64,000 nucleotides of DNA from Omphalotus guepiniiformis (GCA_028554645.1 JAQOOI010000021.1:372001-436000); one strand, 5' to 3'; shown: positions 44,913 to 59,258, counted from the stretch's first letter. Made by a program: numbers and translations. The notes: a model not told the origin generated them from the sequence alone.

Positions 44913-47900
44913 TCATCGGCCCTTCCCACTCGGCGATTCAGGAATGTCAAAAGTTACTCTATCTCTTGGCCCCTCTTCTTCACTCTCCGGCGGAGGCGTT
45001 CCAGGCGGCGGTGTTCCAGGTGTAGATTGAGACAACCGAGGGGTAGTGTACCCACTTCTAGGCTGAGCTTCATCGAAGAACCTCACCGACCTCGCAGGCG
45101 ACTGTTCCCTGGACACAGGCGAACGCAGACCCCTTAGACTATCCACCCGATGATGTCGTATCGATCCAGTCGTAGGACTCGCAGGTAGCGGTGAACCAAA
45201 CAGCGAGCGTCCTCTCTCTCTGGCACCTTCGTCAGCCTCCTCACGCGTGGTCTTAATAGGCGGGGGCGGAGGTGCTCGCGTAGTACTCGGGATCGACGAC
45301 GACGCAGAGTTATGCATGACGTGACCCATTAAACCTCTCCTGAACGAATTTCTCCTCTTGCCTTTACGAGGCGGGGGGACAGTGCCAACCCTAGGAACAG
45401 CAGGTTTCGTCTTCGGTGACTTGGATCGTTTACGTGCTGCAAGCTGGGCAGCCAAACCTGATGCGGCCGACCCGCCCTCTTGCATATCGCCACCACCGCT
45501 CCTATCCGACGCCCATCCCTCTTCTTCGTCAGCATCATCATCTTCAATGGCATGCTCGTTGTCAGTATGTTCAGCAGTATGCTCATGAGACCGTCCAGCC
45601 ACATTCTCCGCCACCCCTTCCGCACCAACCGCATCCGCTGCCTCCACGACGGCATCTTTAGCTTTATTTTCCAACTGGTGCACGTCACTCTCCAACCTCT
45701 TCTTCGACCCCGAAACGTCATCTTCTATCGCCTTCTTCAGCTTGGACAGATAGGCATGTACGTGCTCTCGCGTCGAATCTGGCGAGCCGCGGTACAACCA
45801 AGAATGTGCGTCAGGTGCACCATAGTTCTTGATGACTTCGACCTCGACCTCCTCTCCAGGACCCGCACGACGTTCAATGACTCTGTGTGGGCCCTCTTGC
45901 CACTCCGATACGACGTCAGTCCCATCAGGAGGCTCCTCGCCCTCGGGCAGAACTTCGCCATCTTCTGGTGGGTGCCTCTGTGCCTGCGCACTATCTGCTG
46001 CGGACCCTGAAGCTCTCTTCTCCTCCGCCGGCGATGTAGAACTCACACTCCCCTCCACACCACTGGTAGAGTCAACATGACTCAGCTTCTCCTGCGGCGT
46101 AAGCTCGCCTCTCTCTAGTCCGTTCAGAACCGCAGGATCATCCCGGTTAATCACGATGTCTTCTCCGCGCCTGACATGCCTCGCCTGGGTCGTCCAATCT
46201 GGGACAGAAGCGTGACGTGACCATGTACGAGAAACGGAGTGCACGCGACGACCGAGGGAGAAGGATGGGATGGACAGCCCGTGAATTGTAATACTGCAAA
46301 GTACCATGAATGCTACTATTGGCTGGATGGTCTTTGAAAGGAGTATAGTCTGATCACTTGCTCCGTCGAGGGCCTCAGAGAGCACTTGAGCGGCTAACGT
46401 TGAGATGAACACACCGCCTGAATATGTCATAAAGTCAGTGAGTGATCAGCCTGGTACGAGTAAGGAACAGCATTGCATCAACGCACCAATGCCGATCGGT
46501 CCAAAATGTCCACTAAACACTGCCTCTCTGAAGGTCTTGATATCCGGAATCCATTTGTACAACGCACAAACGATGGGTAGTCTTCGAAACAGGAGCACCA
46601 GAATCGCAATTACAATTAGCCTCCATACCGAAAGTGTCAGGGCGGCATCCGAGAAACTGCTGAACGGCATCCACGCGCCTACGAAGACGAACGCAGCGAT
46701 GTTGAACAATAGATCGATCACGGAACTGAATACCGACTCCTCGGTCTGACGATTGAAAAAACCGTCCCAGGCAAAGGCCGTACCGCACGCGAATGTAGAC
46801 AGAAGATCATCTGAGCCAAGTAGACAGGTAACGCCGATGGTGAAAAGTGCCAAGGATACGTATTGAGCGACATATGAATGTCTATCGATAAGGTCCCATT
46901 TTTCACAGTATTTCACGAGATAACGAAAACCGAAGCCCAGACAGGATCCAATGACAACGCCAAGAACTACCTGGTCTGTAAGGGGCGAGTCAGTTGACGG
47001 TCAAAAACTAAAATGAGCCCACGCACAGAGCCAGAGCAAAAGAAACCAGTCTCGAATAGCGTGTCCGGTGTTGTGATCAAGAATGAGATAAAGCGAAATG
47101 TACAGGAACGGGAAAGCGGCCCCGTCATTACAACCACTTTCCGCTGCAAGCAAGTGACGCAAATGAGCTGGAACATGCTTGTCGGCATACTTTCCACCAA
47201 CCACTGCGGCGGCCAAAATAGGATCGGTGGGAGTTAAGCACGCGGCAACAGCCAAGGAAGATAAGAAGTTGAGGCCTGGAACGAGAGCGAAAATAAAGGC
47301 GGCGGAAACGAACCAGCCCTGTAGGAGAATCATCGGGTGCATGAGTAAGGTAATGATCGTCGCAGCAAATAATAGAACGCACGAAGGTCATAACGGGGCC
47401 CAGCAAAAAGAAGAGACTCTTCCAATGTCGCGCCATGTATGCCTTTGGTAACTCCACACCTATCGCGAACACTCCAATAGCAAGCACCACTCTGGAGAAC
47501 TCGAGTGTTATGGTGTTGGTAACATCTTCATCGCCATTTCCCCACCCTCTAGGATTGAAGATATTTGCGCCGTAAGGACCTGAAAGCCAAAGTCAGCATC
47601 TTCTGCCACAATTGGTTAACCAGACTCGCCGATTATGATTCCAAACAGGAAGGCCCAGCATGCTTCTCCAATGTACAACTGTTATGGCATAAGCAACGAC
47701 GTGGTAGGAGAAGTATGTAGAACGCACTCTTTCACGTAAGAACAAAGAGAACATGCCAAACTGAGTGGAAATTAGATATTTCCAAAACGTGAAGAAGTCT
47801 TTGATGTTGCTCACCAGGACAACGAAGCCTCCTAGACAGGCATAAGCGATATGAGGAATAGTAACCTCAAACTAGATGGGATGAACATAATATTCCAAGA

Positions 47901-47939
47901 AGACATACGAAAGGAAAAACGAACGGGATGAAAAGCCAT
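44913..47939 (-). CDS. Na+/H+ antiporter, Nha1 type (CPA1)
   Basis: Plasma-membrane exchanger that exports Na+ or K+ for H+. First exon MAFHP (47939-47925), donor GTTCGT, then FEVTIPHIAYACLGGFVVL. Later pieces: QFGMFSLFL, GEACWAFLFGIIIG, GANIFNPRGWG, TLEFSRVVLAIGVFAIGVELP, LTPTDPILA, the conserved AAESGCNDGAAFPFLYIS with the essential Asn-Asp pair, FGFRYLVKYCEKWDLIDR, SVIDLLFNIAAFVFVGAWMP, and SGHFGPIGIGALM, joining to GGVFISTLAAQVL in the last exon. That exon encodes the final transmembrane helices and a hydrophilic tail of more than 400 residues rich in acidic and Ser/Pro stretches, as in fungal Nha1 proteins. Large frames on the opposite strand at 45329-46080 are shadows of the tail. Not every intron border was fixed. 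Confidence 0.92.
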
Positions 47940-50536
47940 TATCTTTATAAGCGCAGGCTGAACGAGAGATCGCAAATGGCGTAAATCGCGCAGGCAAAAT
48001 CAGACGCCAACGCTAGTAATATCTTGATTTGTTCGCCGTCGTTTGAGTCGTTGAATTCGTCGCTGTCGTCGTCGTCGTCGTGGAGGAAGGGACAAAAGAG
48101 AGTCGGCCGGAGGAAAGGGAGCCTTGGATATTTCCAACCCATGCCGAGCCTTTTATGAGCTCCCACTGATCCATCTCCGGCTCGATCATCACTGGATCTT
48201 GGCTCTCTCTCTTCGGCCTTCAAATTTCTCTGTGTTATTTTCTTTTTCTTTTCTATTATTCCTCAATCGGCCCTTTCAAGTATTCACCCGATGGCAACTT
48301 CTGGTGCCCAATTCTCCTTCACGTGTAGGCTGCAATTCACTTCGTGATACAACGCTTTAGGCGCGAGGCACGGTCATTTCGAGTGAGGGCTCAGATTTTC
48401 GTTCAATGCTCGTTATGGAGTGTTTCATATCTCTTGAACGTTTGACTTGGTTCAGTAAGTACCCCACCGCTATCGATACCATCAGAGCAGTTCTCACTTC
48501 TACGGAGGGCCGGTCCCTCTGCAGATAAACTGGAGAGATATTTACAGCCATGACGCAGAAATGCAAACCTGGGGTTTAAGTTTGGTTATGGCATTCGAAG
48601 GTCACTCAGGTATGATAAATTCAGAGTTGTTCAGCTGACCTTTCTTCAAATCTCGTCTGAATTAGACAGACGCCGATCAAAATGGGTTTCACAGCTTTCT
48701 CTCCTTTTTTTGACAAATAACATTCTTCACATTCGGTTGGGTCCCGCACGGTGAGCGCATAAGTGTTGTACTTTTTGGGTTTCAACTGCGGACTCTCTAG
48801 AATTTGAATTTAGCCGACGCCGCTATCTTATGTATGTATTCCTCAACTTTCAATTCGTTTTGTACCCCAGATTCACGGCATTTGGAGGACAGCGAGAGTA
48901 CTGTGTTAGCCCCGAAACGGCGACTGAGCGGTCACATTATTATTCGTCCGAGGAGTTGAATGGACTCTCTCGATGGACTCTTCAGCGTCCCATAGCCAAC
49001 CAATGGTCAGTGAAAGCTATCGTCATCTACGTTGTAGTGGACTGTGGGACTAATTTCTATCTCTAGTAAGGCTCTAGTACAACAGAGCAACCCAGCTTGG
49101 ATCTCAACGTGTTCACCTCACCTTCAACTCGGCTCTCTTCTGTATTCGCCAACTTGCTGCGGCTGTGATGTTGATTGGCACCGAAACTCAGATAGGTGAT
49201 CTTTGAAGTCTGACCCGAAGCAGCAAACCTCCAGTTCACTAAATACCAGCATCCCTTACCCTCTTCTCTTGCTCTGGTTTTTTTTCCCTTCGTCTTCCTA
49301 ATGTTCTTTTCTATTCCTCCACCTTGTTGTCTTATTCGCCTCGCGGCGTACTACTTTCGCTCCCTCGTGTTCAACCATACAACAGTAACCTAATGACTTT
49401 TATCCGCTGGTCTTACCTCCGCTTACGCCGTACACTGTCTTGGCACATTGCGCATAAACCTTCCACTATTGGTTCGGCACCGACAGTTTACTACACAAGA
49501 GCTCGAGACACTCTCACTATTACATTCCCATTACTTAACGCAAGGTAGAAGAGGATCGCGTACCTGCTACCAAGTATTCCGACCCTGTTTGGACCCCCAC
49601 AAAGATAAGTGTGTGAAGACCCGGATCTTTGAAATTCTCCTGCTGGCAGTCTTCTCGATTCCACAGGATTCCAGGTACGGGGCTACGTCCGCCGACAATT
49701 CGCTCGTAGCGTTTTCAAGTCAAACGTGGCGAATTTCTGACCTCCAGGGCAGTGGTTTCTATGAAAGAGCGATACTACTGGCCAATACGCCGGTACGAAT
49801 ATTTGTGCCCATATGTGTACGGAGTATACGGTTGCTCACTCCGAAAGGACCAATCCACGTCCCAGCCACACACGGTCACCGCTCCAAGTACTGTAGTCAC
49901 CTCGATGAACGGAACTGAACTATATTCTCCACAATATCCACTCACAGAGCTCTAGCACTCGATATCATTAAACCCGCTCCAATCAAAATCTCAGATAAAA
50001 TAACACCCTACTTGCTCCAGGACTAGCACCTCCCTCTCCCATTGGCCCCGCATATCACGGTCAGTATGCACAGGAGTCCTATACATCTATAAATGACCAA
50101 CTTTAAAATATAAATAACTGCACTAATGGTGTGATAGGATTTATGATTTATCTTAGGCTTCATGAACACATCAAGGAAGTTGCATGCGTTTGGCGCGTGC
50201 GCACAGTCGTCGTTTATTAATGAATATCTACGATTAGAAGATCCGTAAGGTCCGAACTTTGGAAGGAGAGTGGCGATGCCTGTCAATATGTATGAGACGA
50301 ACCTATTCAAGCCAGTACAGTCTGGCCTCTTCACGGAGGTGAACTGATCGAAAAAGGAAGCTATATTTCCGGAAATGGTATTCATGGTCTGGCCTCTGGC
50401 AGACCGTATGCAAGACTATCTGTAGAGTGCGACAAACAGGATTCAACAATTTGATAGTATACATGGGGATGTACCAACTACGAAAATCGTTATGCTATTT
50501 TGTACCTCTTTTTCTTAATGTTTTAAAACAGTTGAA
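47940..50536. other. Long stretch without a recognisable gene
   Basis: The first 200 bp upstream of the antiporter contain a GTCGTCGTC-type triplet run (about 48050-48085). Open frames reach 156 codons (49448-49918, +) but carry no motif, have erratic composition and no good splice partners. Expected promoter of the antiporter gene lies at its left edge. Confidence 0.4.
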
Positions 50537-53500
50537 TCAGACCCGTCCCTTCGCGGACCAGCCTGGGTTATTGGTCGTGATATTTGACACGCCTCCCGCA
50601 AATTTGCCATCGATACTCAATTCGAGTTGAGGTGAAATCGTTACATTCGGGGTCATAGCCCACAATGCGACGGCCACGGTACTATAAGTTCCATTTACAT
50701 CAATATCAAACTCTCTGTAGCTCAAAGCATAGAACTCACTTCAAACCGTTGTAATCCAATATACCTTCATGAACCGGGAACTTAGCTTGAGGTCTAACGA
50801 TCACAGCAAAGAATCAGGAACGAAACACAAAAGAAAAGATAAAACTTGTACATACCCAAGGTTCCCGACCCTCTTACCCATCATCCATCCATTCACGAAC
50901 AAATACACTCTATACGGCTGGCCGAAATCTTCTTGGAATGTAAACGATATGGGAACGTCAAACCCTGTAGGTATACTGAGATTGAACGTGGTGACGAAAA
51001 AGCCCACTCCAGCGGCAGAGTCGGATAATCCTTGTGAAAGGTTTCTTGTTTGCCATGACGAAATATCGAAACCAGGAAGATGCCAGCCTTGGCGTTCACC
51101 GAAGAGACCGCCTTCGTTGAACACACCTCGCACTTTGTCGGGGTATCTTAATGAGGAGAGGTTTGAGCCATCGAGGACTTTGAAGAGATGGATATTGAAT
51201 AACGCACCCAGTATATCCCCCTACCTTCCCTTGCACCTTCCACTCTGTGAAGTTGCCCGAGTCTAGTTGGAAGCCTCTGACACCACGAGGACTTTTAGAA
51301 GAATCCGTATTTCCTCCTACACGACAATGAGGTTTGAAAATCAACGAGGCATTCTCAGGCTTAAGGACAATCAGTATCTTACCATTGGTTTCGTTCAAGC
51401 CCATGTTGTCCTGCCAGCATTTTTCGCATCATGGTTGGGCCTGAAAGCGACAAAGGAGCTCACCTGCACGATGGTTATAACGTTATCTTGTCCCACGAGC
51501 AAAGAACCCTCAGGGAACGTGAATTTGTCGTCAGTCTCCTCCAGTGTATGTCTATTGTTCGTCGAGCTACGGAAGACCAGCGATTCATTAATAGACGGAA
51601 ATAATTGTGTTTGCCCTACTTACTTTCCGAAGGACGTATTCAAGAACACATCGTTTAACCAAACGCTGGCGGCAAAGGCTACATGTAGACATGTTAAATC
51701 CTCATATACGATATATGCATTCAAAGACCGACGAACCTTCCCCTCCATTGATCGACAAGTTGACGCTGGTCTCTGAGCCAGTCGCATTGAAATGTCCGCG
51801 CCAAAGGACGATGTTTTCACAGCTAAAAACATGACTGCTTCAGCTAGACGTCTATCTCAACGACCGTATACGCAGAATTGATAATCACAACCATACAGAA
51901 TCCTTCCGTCTCCATAGTACATCGGGAACGGAATGTTGGTCGTCGTATGATTGGCAATAGTCCAACTTGAATCATCAAAGCCGCTCAAGATTTCGGGCAA
52001 ACTATCGTTAAATTTCCAGCCAGATGCACCAAGAACCGGGATTTTGATGTCATCCACGCCTTTGGGCGCAGGAATTGTAACGGTGCGGACGACGCTTGAA
52101 TTCGTTGTGAAAGAAGAAAACTTTATGGTCTCTCCGTTCCACGTCAGGGATTTAACACTAGGTGGTGCTATGACTGTCAACGTCGTATCCGTAGCACCAT
52201 TCGTGACATTCAAATCTCCTCGGAGGGCGAGGACTCCAGAGGATATAGTCGCGGAGCGCACGAGATAAGGACCGCCGACAAGAACAGTTTCGTTGGTACC
52301 TATACCCCAGTAATTCTTCAAAGGGTCGGACCCAGAGGAAATAGCAGGAGCCCAGAACGTTGTCGCAGTGGCAGTGTCAGCAAACAGAATCAGTTGAGTT
52401 TCCGATTCATGAACTGTGAACAGCCCGACTGTATTTTTGGAGAAAGATATGACTGTTTCGTTCCTGGTCAAACCAACTGCAGAGCCAGGAGTCGTGGTGA
52501 ATGAGCTCGAATTCTGAGCATTTTTTGGGGTTCCAGTGAGCTCGAGAGCGAACTCGTGTTCCTGCGTTGAGTCCCCGTACAGGAATAGAACGTCTCTGTC
52601 ATCAATAGAGCCCGAGAAGAACACAGATGCAGTCGAGTATAGGGCCCGCGACGAAGAACCGAAAGCGTAGTCCGTGAGAGCAACTTTTGACTGGCGGCCT
52701 CCAAGGGTGAGAGAAGAAGCCACGAGAGGCAATTGAAGCGAACCGCCGGCAGAGGTTGTGACATTGAGCTTGAAGTCAATTACCGTTCTGTGTACAGCAA
52801 TGTCAGAAAGCCACGCGTACGCATAAGCAGGAGTCTACTTACGTGGAAGTTGAATCGTTCTGTCGTAGAATCCAGAATCCAGCACCCGAGTCCGGGTTTT
52901 GTAGGAGAGTCACATATGCTGCCGAATTAGAAACCGATCCGAGAGTAAGTCCGGTCGCGGAATCCGCGACCCAGTTTGTCTTGTAAAACTCGGGTGAACT
53001 TCGAAGGAAGATGCCTTGAAGTTTTAATTCATCGAACTTTGACCTGAGAGCCCGCGATTCTTCGATCTATTTATGTGAAATGTCAAACAGAGCATATGTA
53101 GAGTTTCAATTTTTCGAGACTTACTGATGACCCATAGTCATAGGATGTGTATACCTAGCAAAAACGAACGTTGAGAACCATGATTTCGCACATTCTTCAC
53201 GAGTACTACTCACTCCACTGTCGAAAACGCATGTCAGAGAAAGGAATGTTAACCATGAGTGTTATGATCGACTTACTGGAAGGGAAGAGCACCCCAAGAT
53301 GTACCGCCATACAACATATAATAGCTAATAAGTTTCGCGTTGCTTGCCCAAAGCTGACGGTTGAAAACCGATTGGAAGTCGGGCCCCGTGAGGACAGAGC
53401 ATGGCTCGTAACCTTAAATCAACCTCAGCATGTCTAGAACACTAGTCTGAACATACAACTAACCCGGTGCCGTAGGCCCCCAAGCATCAAAGGAGCCTCC

Positions 53501-54872
53501 TTGAAACTCTGAGTGCGAACATTAATGCCCACGGACAGCATACACAACACTAGCACGTACCGGGGAAGTACCAAGGCTGTGACGGGTTGACTTGTTCATG
53601 GTATTGGTGGTAATTAGTCGTAACGCCTCTCCAAACCGTTGGATTGGAACAATCGAATCCTTGCGGGTACGAGTCTAGACTGTAAAGGAAGGCGTAAGAG
53701 CGAAAACAGTGACTGGAGCTCGCTTAGACTCGCCCATATAAGTCCACTGCACCCTAAAGGCAGACACAACACATGAAATTAGCGCTACGTGAATGCTTTC
53801 GAATAGGTGTTTTCTCACAGTTCCATTGATGAAATTGCTTCCTTCCCCGGGATCATTATACGTCAGAGGAACAACAACGCTCGAGTTGTGGTATACGGCT
53901 TCAAGTTGTACAAAGTATTCCCCGCCAGCTGCTTGATTGTATTCGTTGTCTATAGAGAGCAAGTAAGCGCATATTTTCCAAGTTATGAAGACTGCAGGTG
54001 ACAAACCAACTTGCACAGCAATGACCGGGCCGCCATCAGTAATCTGATTCCCTTCGACCTGACCGATAATGCCCGTAATATAGTCCTTCCATGCCGCTTG
54101 CCAGTCACTGGCACCGGTACGAAGCGTACCAGCAACTTCTGAGGTAGCCCAGTGCGCGATTCCGCCCGCAGTTGTTTCAGCATTAATGTACTGGGCGGAA
54201 TATCGTCGATGAGAAACTGCGAAGCGAGGAAGATCATAAGACATACCGGACCTGCATACGCGCGCACATTCGTGCATCAGAAGGCTAGAAATAGAACTAT
54301 AGCTCGTCATCCGTACCTGGTCTCAAGACAATCCAAATTCCAGCTTCCCTTGCTGCATCAAATAATGGCTGCAGAGCTCTGTAGTCGTCGAAATCTACTA
54401 CGCCCCTAGAAGGATTGATCAAGCCCATATGCGTGTAGACGCTGACAGTGTTGAGACCGGCTGCCTTGGTTTTCTCGAGAATGTCTAGCCAGAGGGAAGG
54501 AACAGGAAGCCTAAAGGTGTGGAATTCGCCGGAGCTAGCATATATTGTTAGGTAAATTTATTCTCGAATACGAGCTGCTAACACGCACTGTATGAATACA
54601 CGCTGCCCTTTCAAGAAAAGGCTGAAGTTATCGAATTGAACCTCATCGGTAAACCGGGGAAGAAGCGATCTTTGGAAAACCGATGATGCAGGGTTTTCCG
54701 CTTCACCTCTGGTAGAGCGAGTGAGAGGGACCGACTCCGCAGACGCGCCGTATGAGGAGAAAGTGAAGGGATACAGTAGCCCCAGTGCAATGAAAAAGAG
54801 GATCGGGGAGAGCGAAAAGCTCCTGCGCTGCTGGCAATACCGAACACGAGGAAGATTAGAAATGTGATCCAT
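50537..54872 (-). CDS. Beta-galactosidase, glycoside hydrolase family 35
   Basis: Hydrolyses beta-linked galactose from pectic or hemicellulosic side chains outside the cell. ATG 54872 begins MDHISNLPR, with a hydrophobic signal/anchor (ILFFIALGLLYPFTF) near residue 25. Catalytic TIM barrel: SGEFHTFRLPVPSLWLDILE, AGLNTVSVYTHMGLINPSRG, GIWIVLRPGPYINAETTAGG, the acid/base Glu in QIDNEYNQ (at a splice junction), and the nucleophile Glu in EFQGGSFDAWGP near 53500. Downstream exons include the beta-sandwich domains typical of fungal GH35 (for example 52732-51857, with an uninterrupted 291-residue frame) and end with WSAKGRV at 50539. About 15 exons; expected protein about 1,000 residues. Some internal exon borders were not fixed. 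No break was seen. Confidence 0.9.
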
Positions 54873-55740
54873 TGCCTTCAATATGACCTCGAGCAAGGTC
54901 GAACTTTATATGCTTGTAGGATATGAGCACATAATCCAGCATCAATTAGTTGACGTATGAAAGAATGCCTCATGACCATAAACCGCGAGGGGTTCTAATT
55001 TCGAGAACAGCGTACGAGAGGAAGAAAGATGATTATTCCACTGCGAAAGCGGGCCGACCGTCAGCTGATAGGTCGCTTGTCAATGTTCAAAAGTGGCCTT
55101 GCTAGCCCTTGCTGCCCTGGGATCGATTGTCTAAGTCTGTATTCAAATGGTGTAGGTGAAAATGAACAATACAGCTTCCGTACTTCAACTGCTTGACTCA
55201 CCAGCAGGGAACGTCCTAGACTCCATAAACGCGTAAAAGCAGGATAATCTTTCATTCTTCATCGCTTGAAGTGTACTTGTATGATATAGGAAGTATAGGT
55301 GAATGCTCGGAAAATTGAATTATCGAAATTTCCGTGAGAAAAATTCAAGAATTCAATACCTTGTTCTTATTAGAGGGATAGAGACCTGCTTGCTCACCGT
55401 GAGGTATTTTTCTACCATGAGATGTACCACGACACCCAGCGAATATGAATGAGACTTCATGTTACGACCTCAAACGAATCAGGGCCAGTTGAAGTTCCAG
55501 TAAGCGCTTGACGTCTTGACACTAGCGCCCGTTTGTTTATCAAAATCATGAAATCCAAATAAGATTTTATGGTCAGGAAGCTTTTAAGCGGAGCTAGAAG
55601 TCTATCGTGGGATTGAGTTTCCTATTTCACCGAGTGATAGCTTCGTGATAGCTCGCCTCGCCTCCCTCGCGATCGTTGTCGACCATCAACGCGTCAACGG
55701 TTGGTGAAAATGGAAGCTTCTTATTATCTTTCTTCCCTCC
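54873..55740. other. Divergent intergenic region
   Basis: Between the GH35 gene (-) and the FAD-enzyme gene (+). No coding evidence; probably carries both promoters. Confidence 0.45.
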
Positions 55741-57760
55741 ATGAAGGTTGCAGTCGTTGGTTCAGGCGTCTCTGGCCTTGCAGCTACTTGGGTATGTGGT
55801 GGCTTGATCTACGAGCAGCCTGACGATCTCATGTGTATTATCCTAGCTGCTGAACGAACATAGCGACCACGAAGTTCACTTATATGAAGCTGATGGCCGC
55901 TTGGGGGGCCACGCGAATACTGTTCGTTTCATGCCTTCAGAAGGCTCCAAAAATGGGGTTGATGTCGATACGTATGTCCATCCGTTCTTTCCTCAGAATT
56001 TGAACAAATGTGAAAGTTGAATGACAGCGGTTTTGTAGGTTGTATCTATGGATGATGTGTTCCAACTCTCATCTGAGAAATTCTAGATTGTGTTCAACCC
56101 ATGCACATATCCCAATTTTCTTCGATTTCTCAAATTGTATCCGACGATACCCATCGCTCCTACGGAAATGACATTTAGCGTGTCTCGAGACCACGGAAGC
56201 TTTGAATGGGCCGGCGACAATCTTTTCACGATTTTCTGCCAACCAAAACGCTTAGTGGATCCGAATATGTGGAGAATGGTGTATGATGTTCTCCGGTTCA
56301 ACGCGTCTGCCCGACGCTTGATATCACAGTGGAATTCTGGAGTGCTCGGCTTCCAAGAGTTTTCGATTGGAGAATACCTAGAAAGAGGGGGCTACTCAGA
56401 GTCGTTCAGAGATAACTATCTTATTGTAAGCCATTCTCGATTTTCTTTTGTCGTCTATGCTCAAAGAACGTAGCCTATGACTGCGGCAATTTGGAGCACA
56501 CCCCCAGACAAATGTGCCATGGATTTTCCTGCTCGCACGTTAATCCAGTTCATGCATAATCATCATTTACTCCAAATTACTGGAAAGCCCTCGTGGCTAA
56601 CTATCCCTGGCGGAAGGTGCGTTATTACAGTTTTCCAAATGAGTTTTCCGCTGAAATATCTTACAAGTCATCAATATGTGAAGAGCATCGTTTCGTCTCT
56701 CCCACCATCTCAGTTGCATATATCGACTCCCGTCACTGCCGTACGCAATAACGGTTCGTCTGTAGCAGTCACCACATCAACTGGCGAGGAGTTTATATAC
56801 GACCACGTTATCCTTGCCTGTCATTCGAATGCCGCCCTGTCGATGTTACGTGCAGGCGGGGACGTGACAATGGAGGAAGAAAAAATTCTCGGAATGTTTG
56901 AATGGAACAGGAATACCGCTGTACTGCATAACGATCCCAAGTTAATGCCGAAAAATCGAATGGCTTGGTCATGTTGGAATTACTTAACCTTCTCGGAGGT
57001 GGATGAGAAGGGGAAACGGAAAGCAAATTGTGATAGGGTCTCGTTGTGAGTTTATTACTGGTATGATCAGCTTCACGGTTTTATTGAGGCACCGGACTCA
57101 GGACGTGTACGTGTTTTGGAGGTATTAGTTCCCAAGAGCTCACTGTATAGCATTCAGATGGTATGAATGATCTCCAGCACATTTCATTGGATCAACATGG
57201 TCCCGTGCTCGTCACACTCAACCCACCATTTGAACCCGACGCGGAGAAAACATTTGGCAGGTATCAATACGATCACCCGGTACTGGACGAAAAGGTTAGT
57301 CTTTAAGCTCTCCATACACGTCCATACAACTTTACCCTTCTCTCGTGATATCTAGGCTGTCCGAGCCCAAGCTTTGATGCCAAAAATTCAAGGCTTGCGC
57401 TCAATCTCCTACGCTGGCGCTTATCTCAAGTATGGCTTTCACGAGGATGGATTTACCTCTGGACTCCTCGCTGCCACGCGTTACGCTCCGTCGCTAGCAC
57501 CAAACGTGCGGCTGCCATTCGATATAGAGTTTGCAGAGGATAACGCTTTGACAAGAGGGGCTACTAAGGGTCCAGGCTCATGTGGGACGTATCATAGTCG
57601 AGCAAGCGACGGAAAAGTGGATTGGGTCGTGGTGCTGGCGGGGTGCTTCGATGTGTTTGAAAAGACTGGGATGAGGGCGTTCTTGGGATGGAGCTTTGGG
57701 GTCGTTCTGGTGGTGGTTAGGTGGGCATTGGGCATGCTGGGATTCAAAATTGTGCTGTGA
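55741..57760 (+). CDS. FAD-dependent amine-oxidase-like flavoprotein
   Basis: Flavoprotein of the NAD(P)-binding Rossmann/amine oxidase type; substrate unknown. The first codons give MKVAVVGSGVSGLAATW, a classic GxGxxG dinucleotide fold, then VHLYEADGRLGGHANTV with the ribose-binding Glu and the second GG motif. Later: DVDTGFVVFNPCTYPNFLRFL (across an intron near 56040-56090), MTFSVS, GEYLERGGYSESFRDNYLIPMTAAIWSTP, WLTIPGG, YDHVILACHSN, WNYL, QHGPVLVTLNP, then GLRSISYAGAYLKYGFHEDGFTSGL near the C-terminus. This order matches the proteins often found near cyclopropane-fatty-acid-synthase-type genes in fungi and bacteria. The last 40 residues are hydrophobic (FLGWSFGVVLVVVRWALGML), suggesting membrane attachment. 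About seven exons; the frame is intact in the parts I joined. Confidence 0.85.
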
Positions 57761-59258
57761 AGTGTTTCGCTCTTTTTTTGTTCTTGCAAATGTATCCAAT
57801 TTCAAGGTGCATTCAATAAGCGCTGTTTTCAATCTTTTGTCGCTTATGCAAATTGCCTAGTGCTCCAAATGATAAATCAGTGTATATGCATTCCCATTCG
57901 GCCGAAGGCCTTCGGTGTTCTTTGTGAGATTTGAGTAAGGATCACGAATAGGCGACCTACTTGGCTACCCCGCGAGATTTATGTAGATGCACCATCATGC
58001 ACTTGCATTTATCAAGGGTCTGATGGAAGGAGGATTATACGCTAATTGCAGTGCACACATTAAGACTTGAAGTCCTTTCATTTGATCGTTCCGCCTAAGG
58101 AGCGTATTTTGCATAGGCTGCACGGTTGTTCGTTGATTTGAACTATTGTAAGTTACTGCTTTGCGCATTCTAGAGCATTCGATAATTGAGTTGTTTCCAG
58201 GTCCTAGAGCTGTGTCCTTATTGCTGACGTGGTTCAAACAAATGAGAATATTTGGATTCATATGAATGATATGAGTATGTATATGTGTTCGCTTGGGCTG
58301 TAGAAACGTGGCTGACTGTTTCTACATACAGTTAGAACTAGTTAGAAACAGTTGCACGGTCATCTGAGATTATTGCAATCTCGAGATAAACATCCGCGGG
58401 TGGAACAACGGAGATATGTCCATTTCGAGTGGAGGAGGATGAAAACATATGTATCTCCATTTGTATTGTCCTGATGATGGTAAGCACTTACACAGCTCGC
58501 CATAGTGCAGGGACTAATAGTGGACTAATGAAACTAGTCTAGTACATCTTCCACGTGCTGAGGTCTGAAGAATCTCTGTATACTGCAGCCCAGCTGCAGC
58601 CTGCCACCGCGATTTGGAACATTGCAACCCTTTGACAATGTCACTCGAAACTATCAAAACTGTCATGCAACTATGTACTTCGAATTTTGATGTCTAGACG
58701 GTCAGGCCAGGGTACCTGAGTACCTGGACGAGATACCCGCGCTGCCGTGACTATCGTAAAAGCCTGTAGATTGCTACAGAGTGGATGACTATGGATGAGC
58801 CCTTGGCGTTGGGTTACCCGGTATGTGTATCCCGATTTAGTGAAGAGCAGGAATAAGGCTGACACCAGCTCTCACCAGCTGTGCTCGGTAAGCCGTCTAT
58901 CTCCACATTGGGAGTCGTCTACACATGTAAGAGGTGAGCGCAGAGTTCTCACTGCAATGTTCGCATACATACACTGGAACAGTCAGCAACCGTTTCCATC
59001 TCTTCTCCCTAAAACTTTTAGATTCATTTCCACACGATACATATTGACATTGAATACATCGCGAAGTGATATATGTAACGGCATGGAGTTGAACGCGGAT
59101 CTGTGCAGGTGGCAGTCTTCTCTTTGTTCATCAAAGATTAGCATCTGATTCTGATTTTTGTTTGTTTGCCGCCGGATTTCGGACTGGCAGTATATAGGTT
59201 CTTGCTCTATAGGATCTATCTCGATGCTCTCTCTCTGTACCCAACTTCAATAGTAGCT
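57761..59258. other. Intergenic sequence
   Basis: Only short frames. A small inverted repeat (CGGCCGAAGGCCTTCGG-like) sits at about 57899-57915, just after the preceding gene. The frame at 58795-59148 shows no motif. Confidence 0.4.

Noticed and set aside
45329..46080. Several overlapping plus- and minus-strand frames over the antiporter tail
   Set aside because: Shadows of the long GC-rich last exon of the Nha1-type gene.
49448..49918. 156-codon plus-strand frame
   Set aside because: No motif, erratic composition, no splice context; kept only as a note in the intergenic entry.
51951..52268. Plus-strand frames within the GH35 region
   Set aside because: Opposite-strand shadows of a continuous GH35 exon.
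1349..54872. Plant-cell-wall degradation gene cluster (CE8, AA14, GH35)
   Set aside because: The three genes are separated by tens of kilobases and by unrelated genes and a transposon; no shared regulation is visible.
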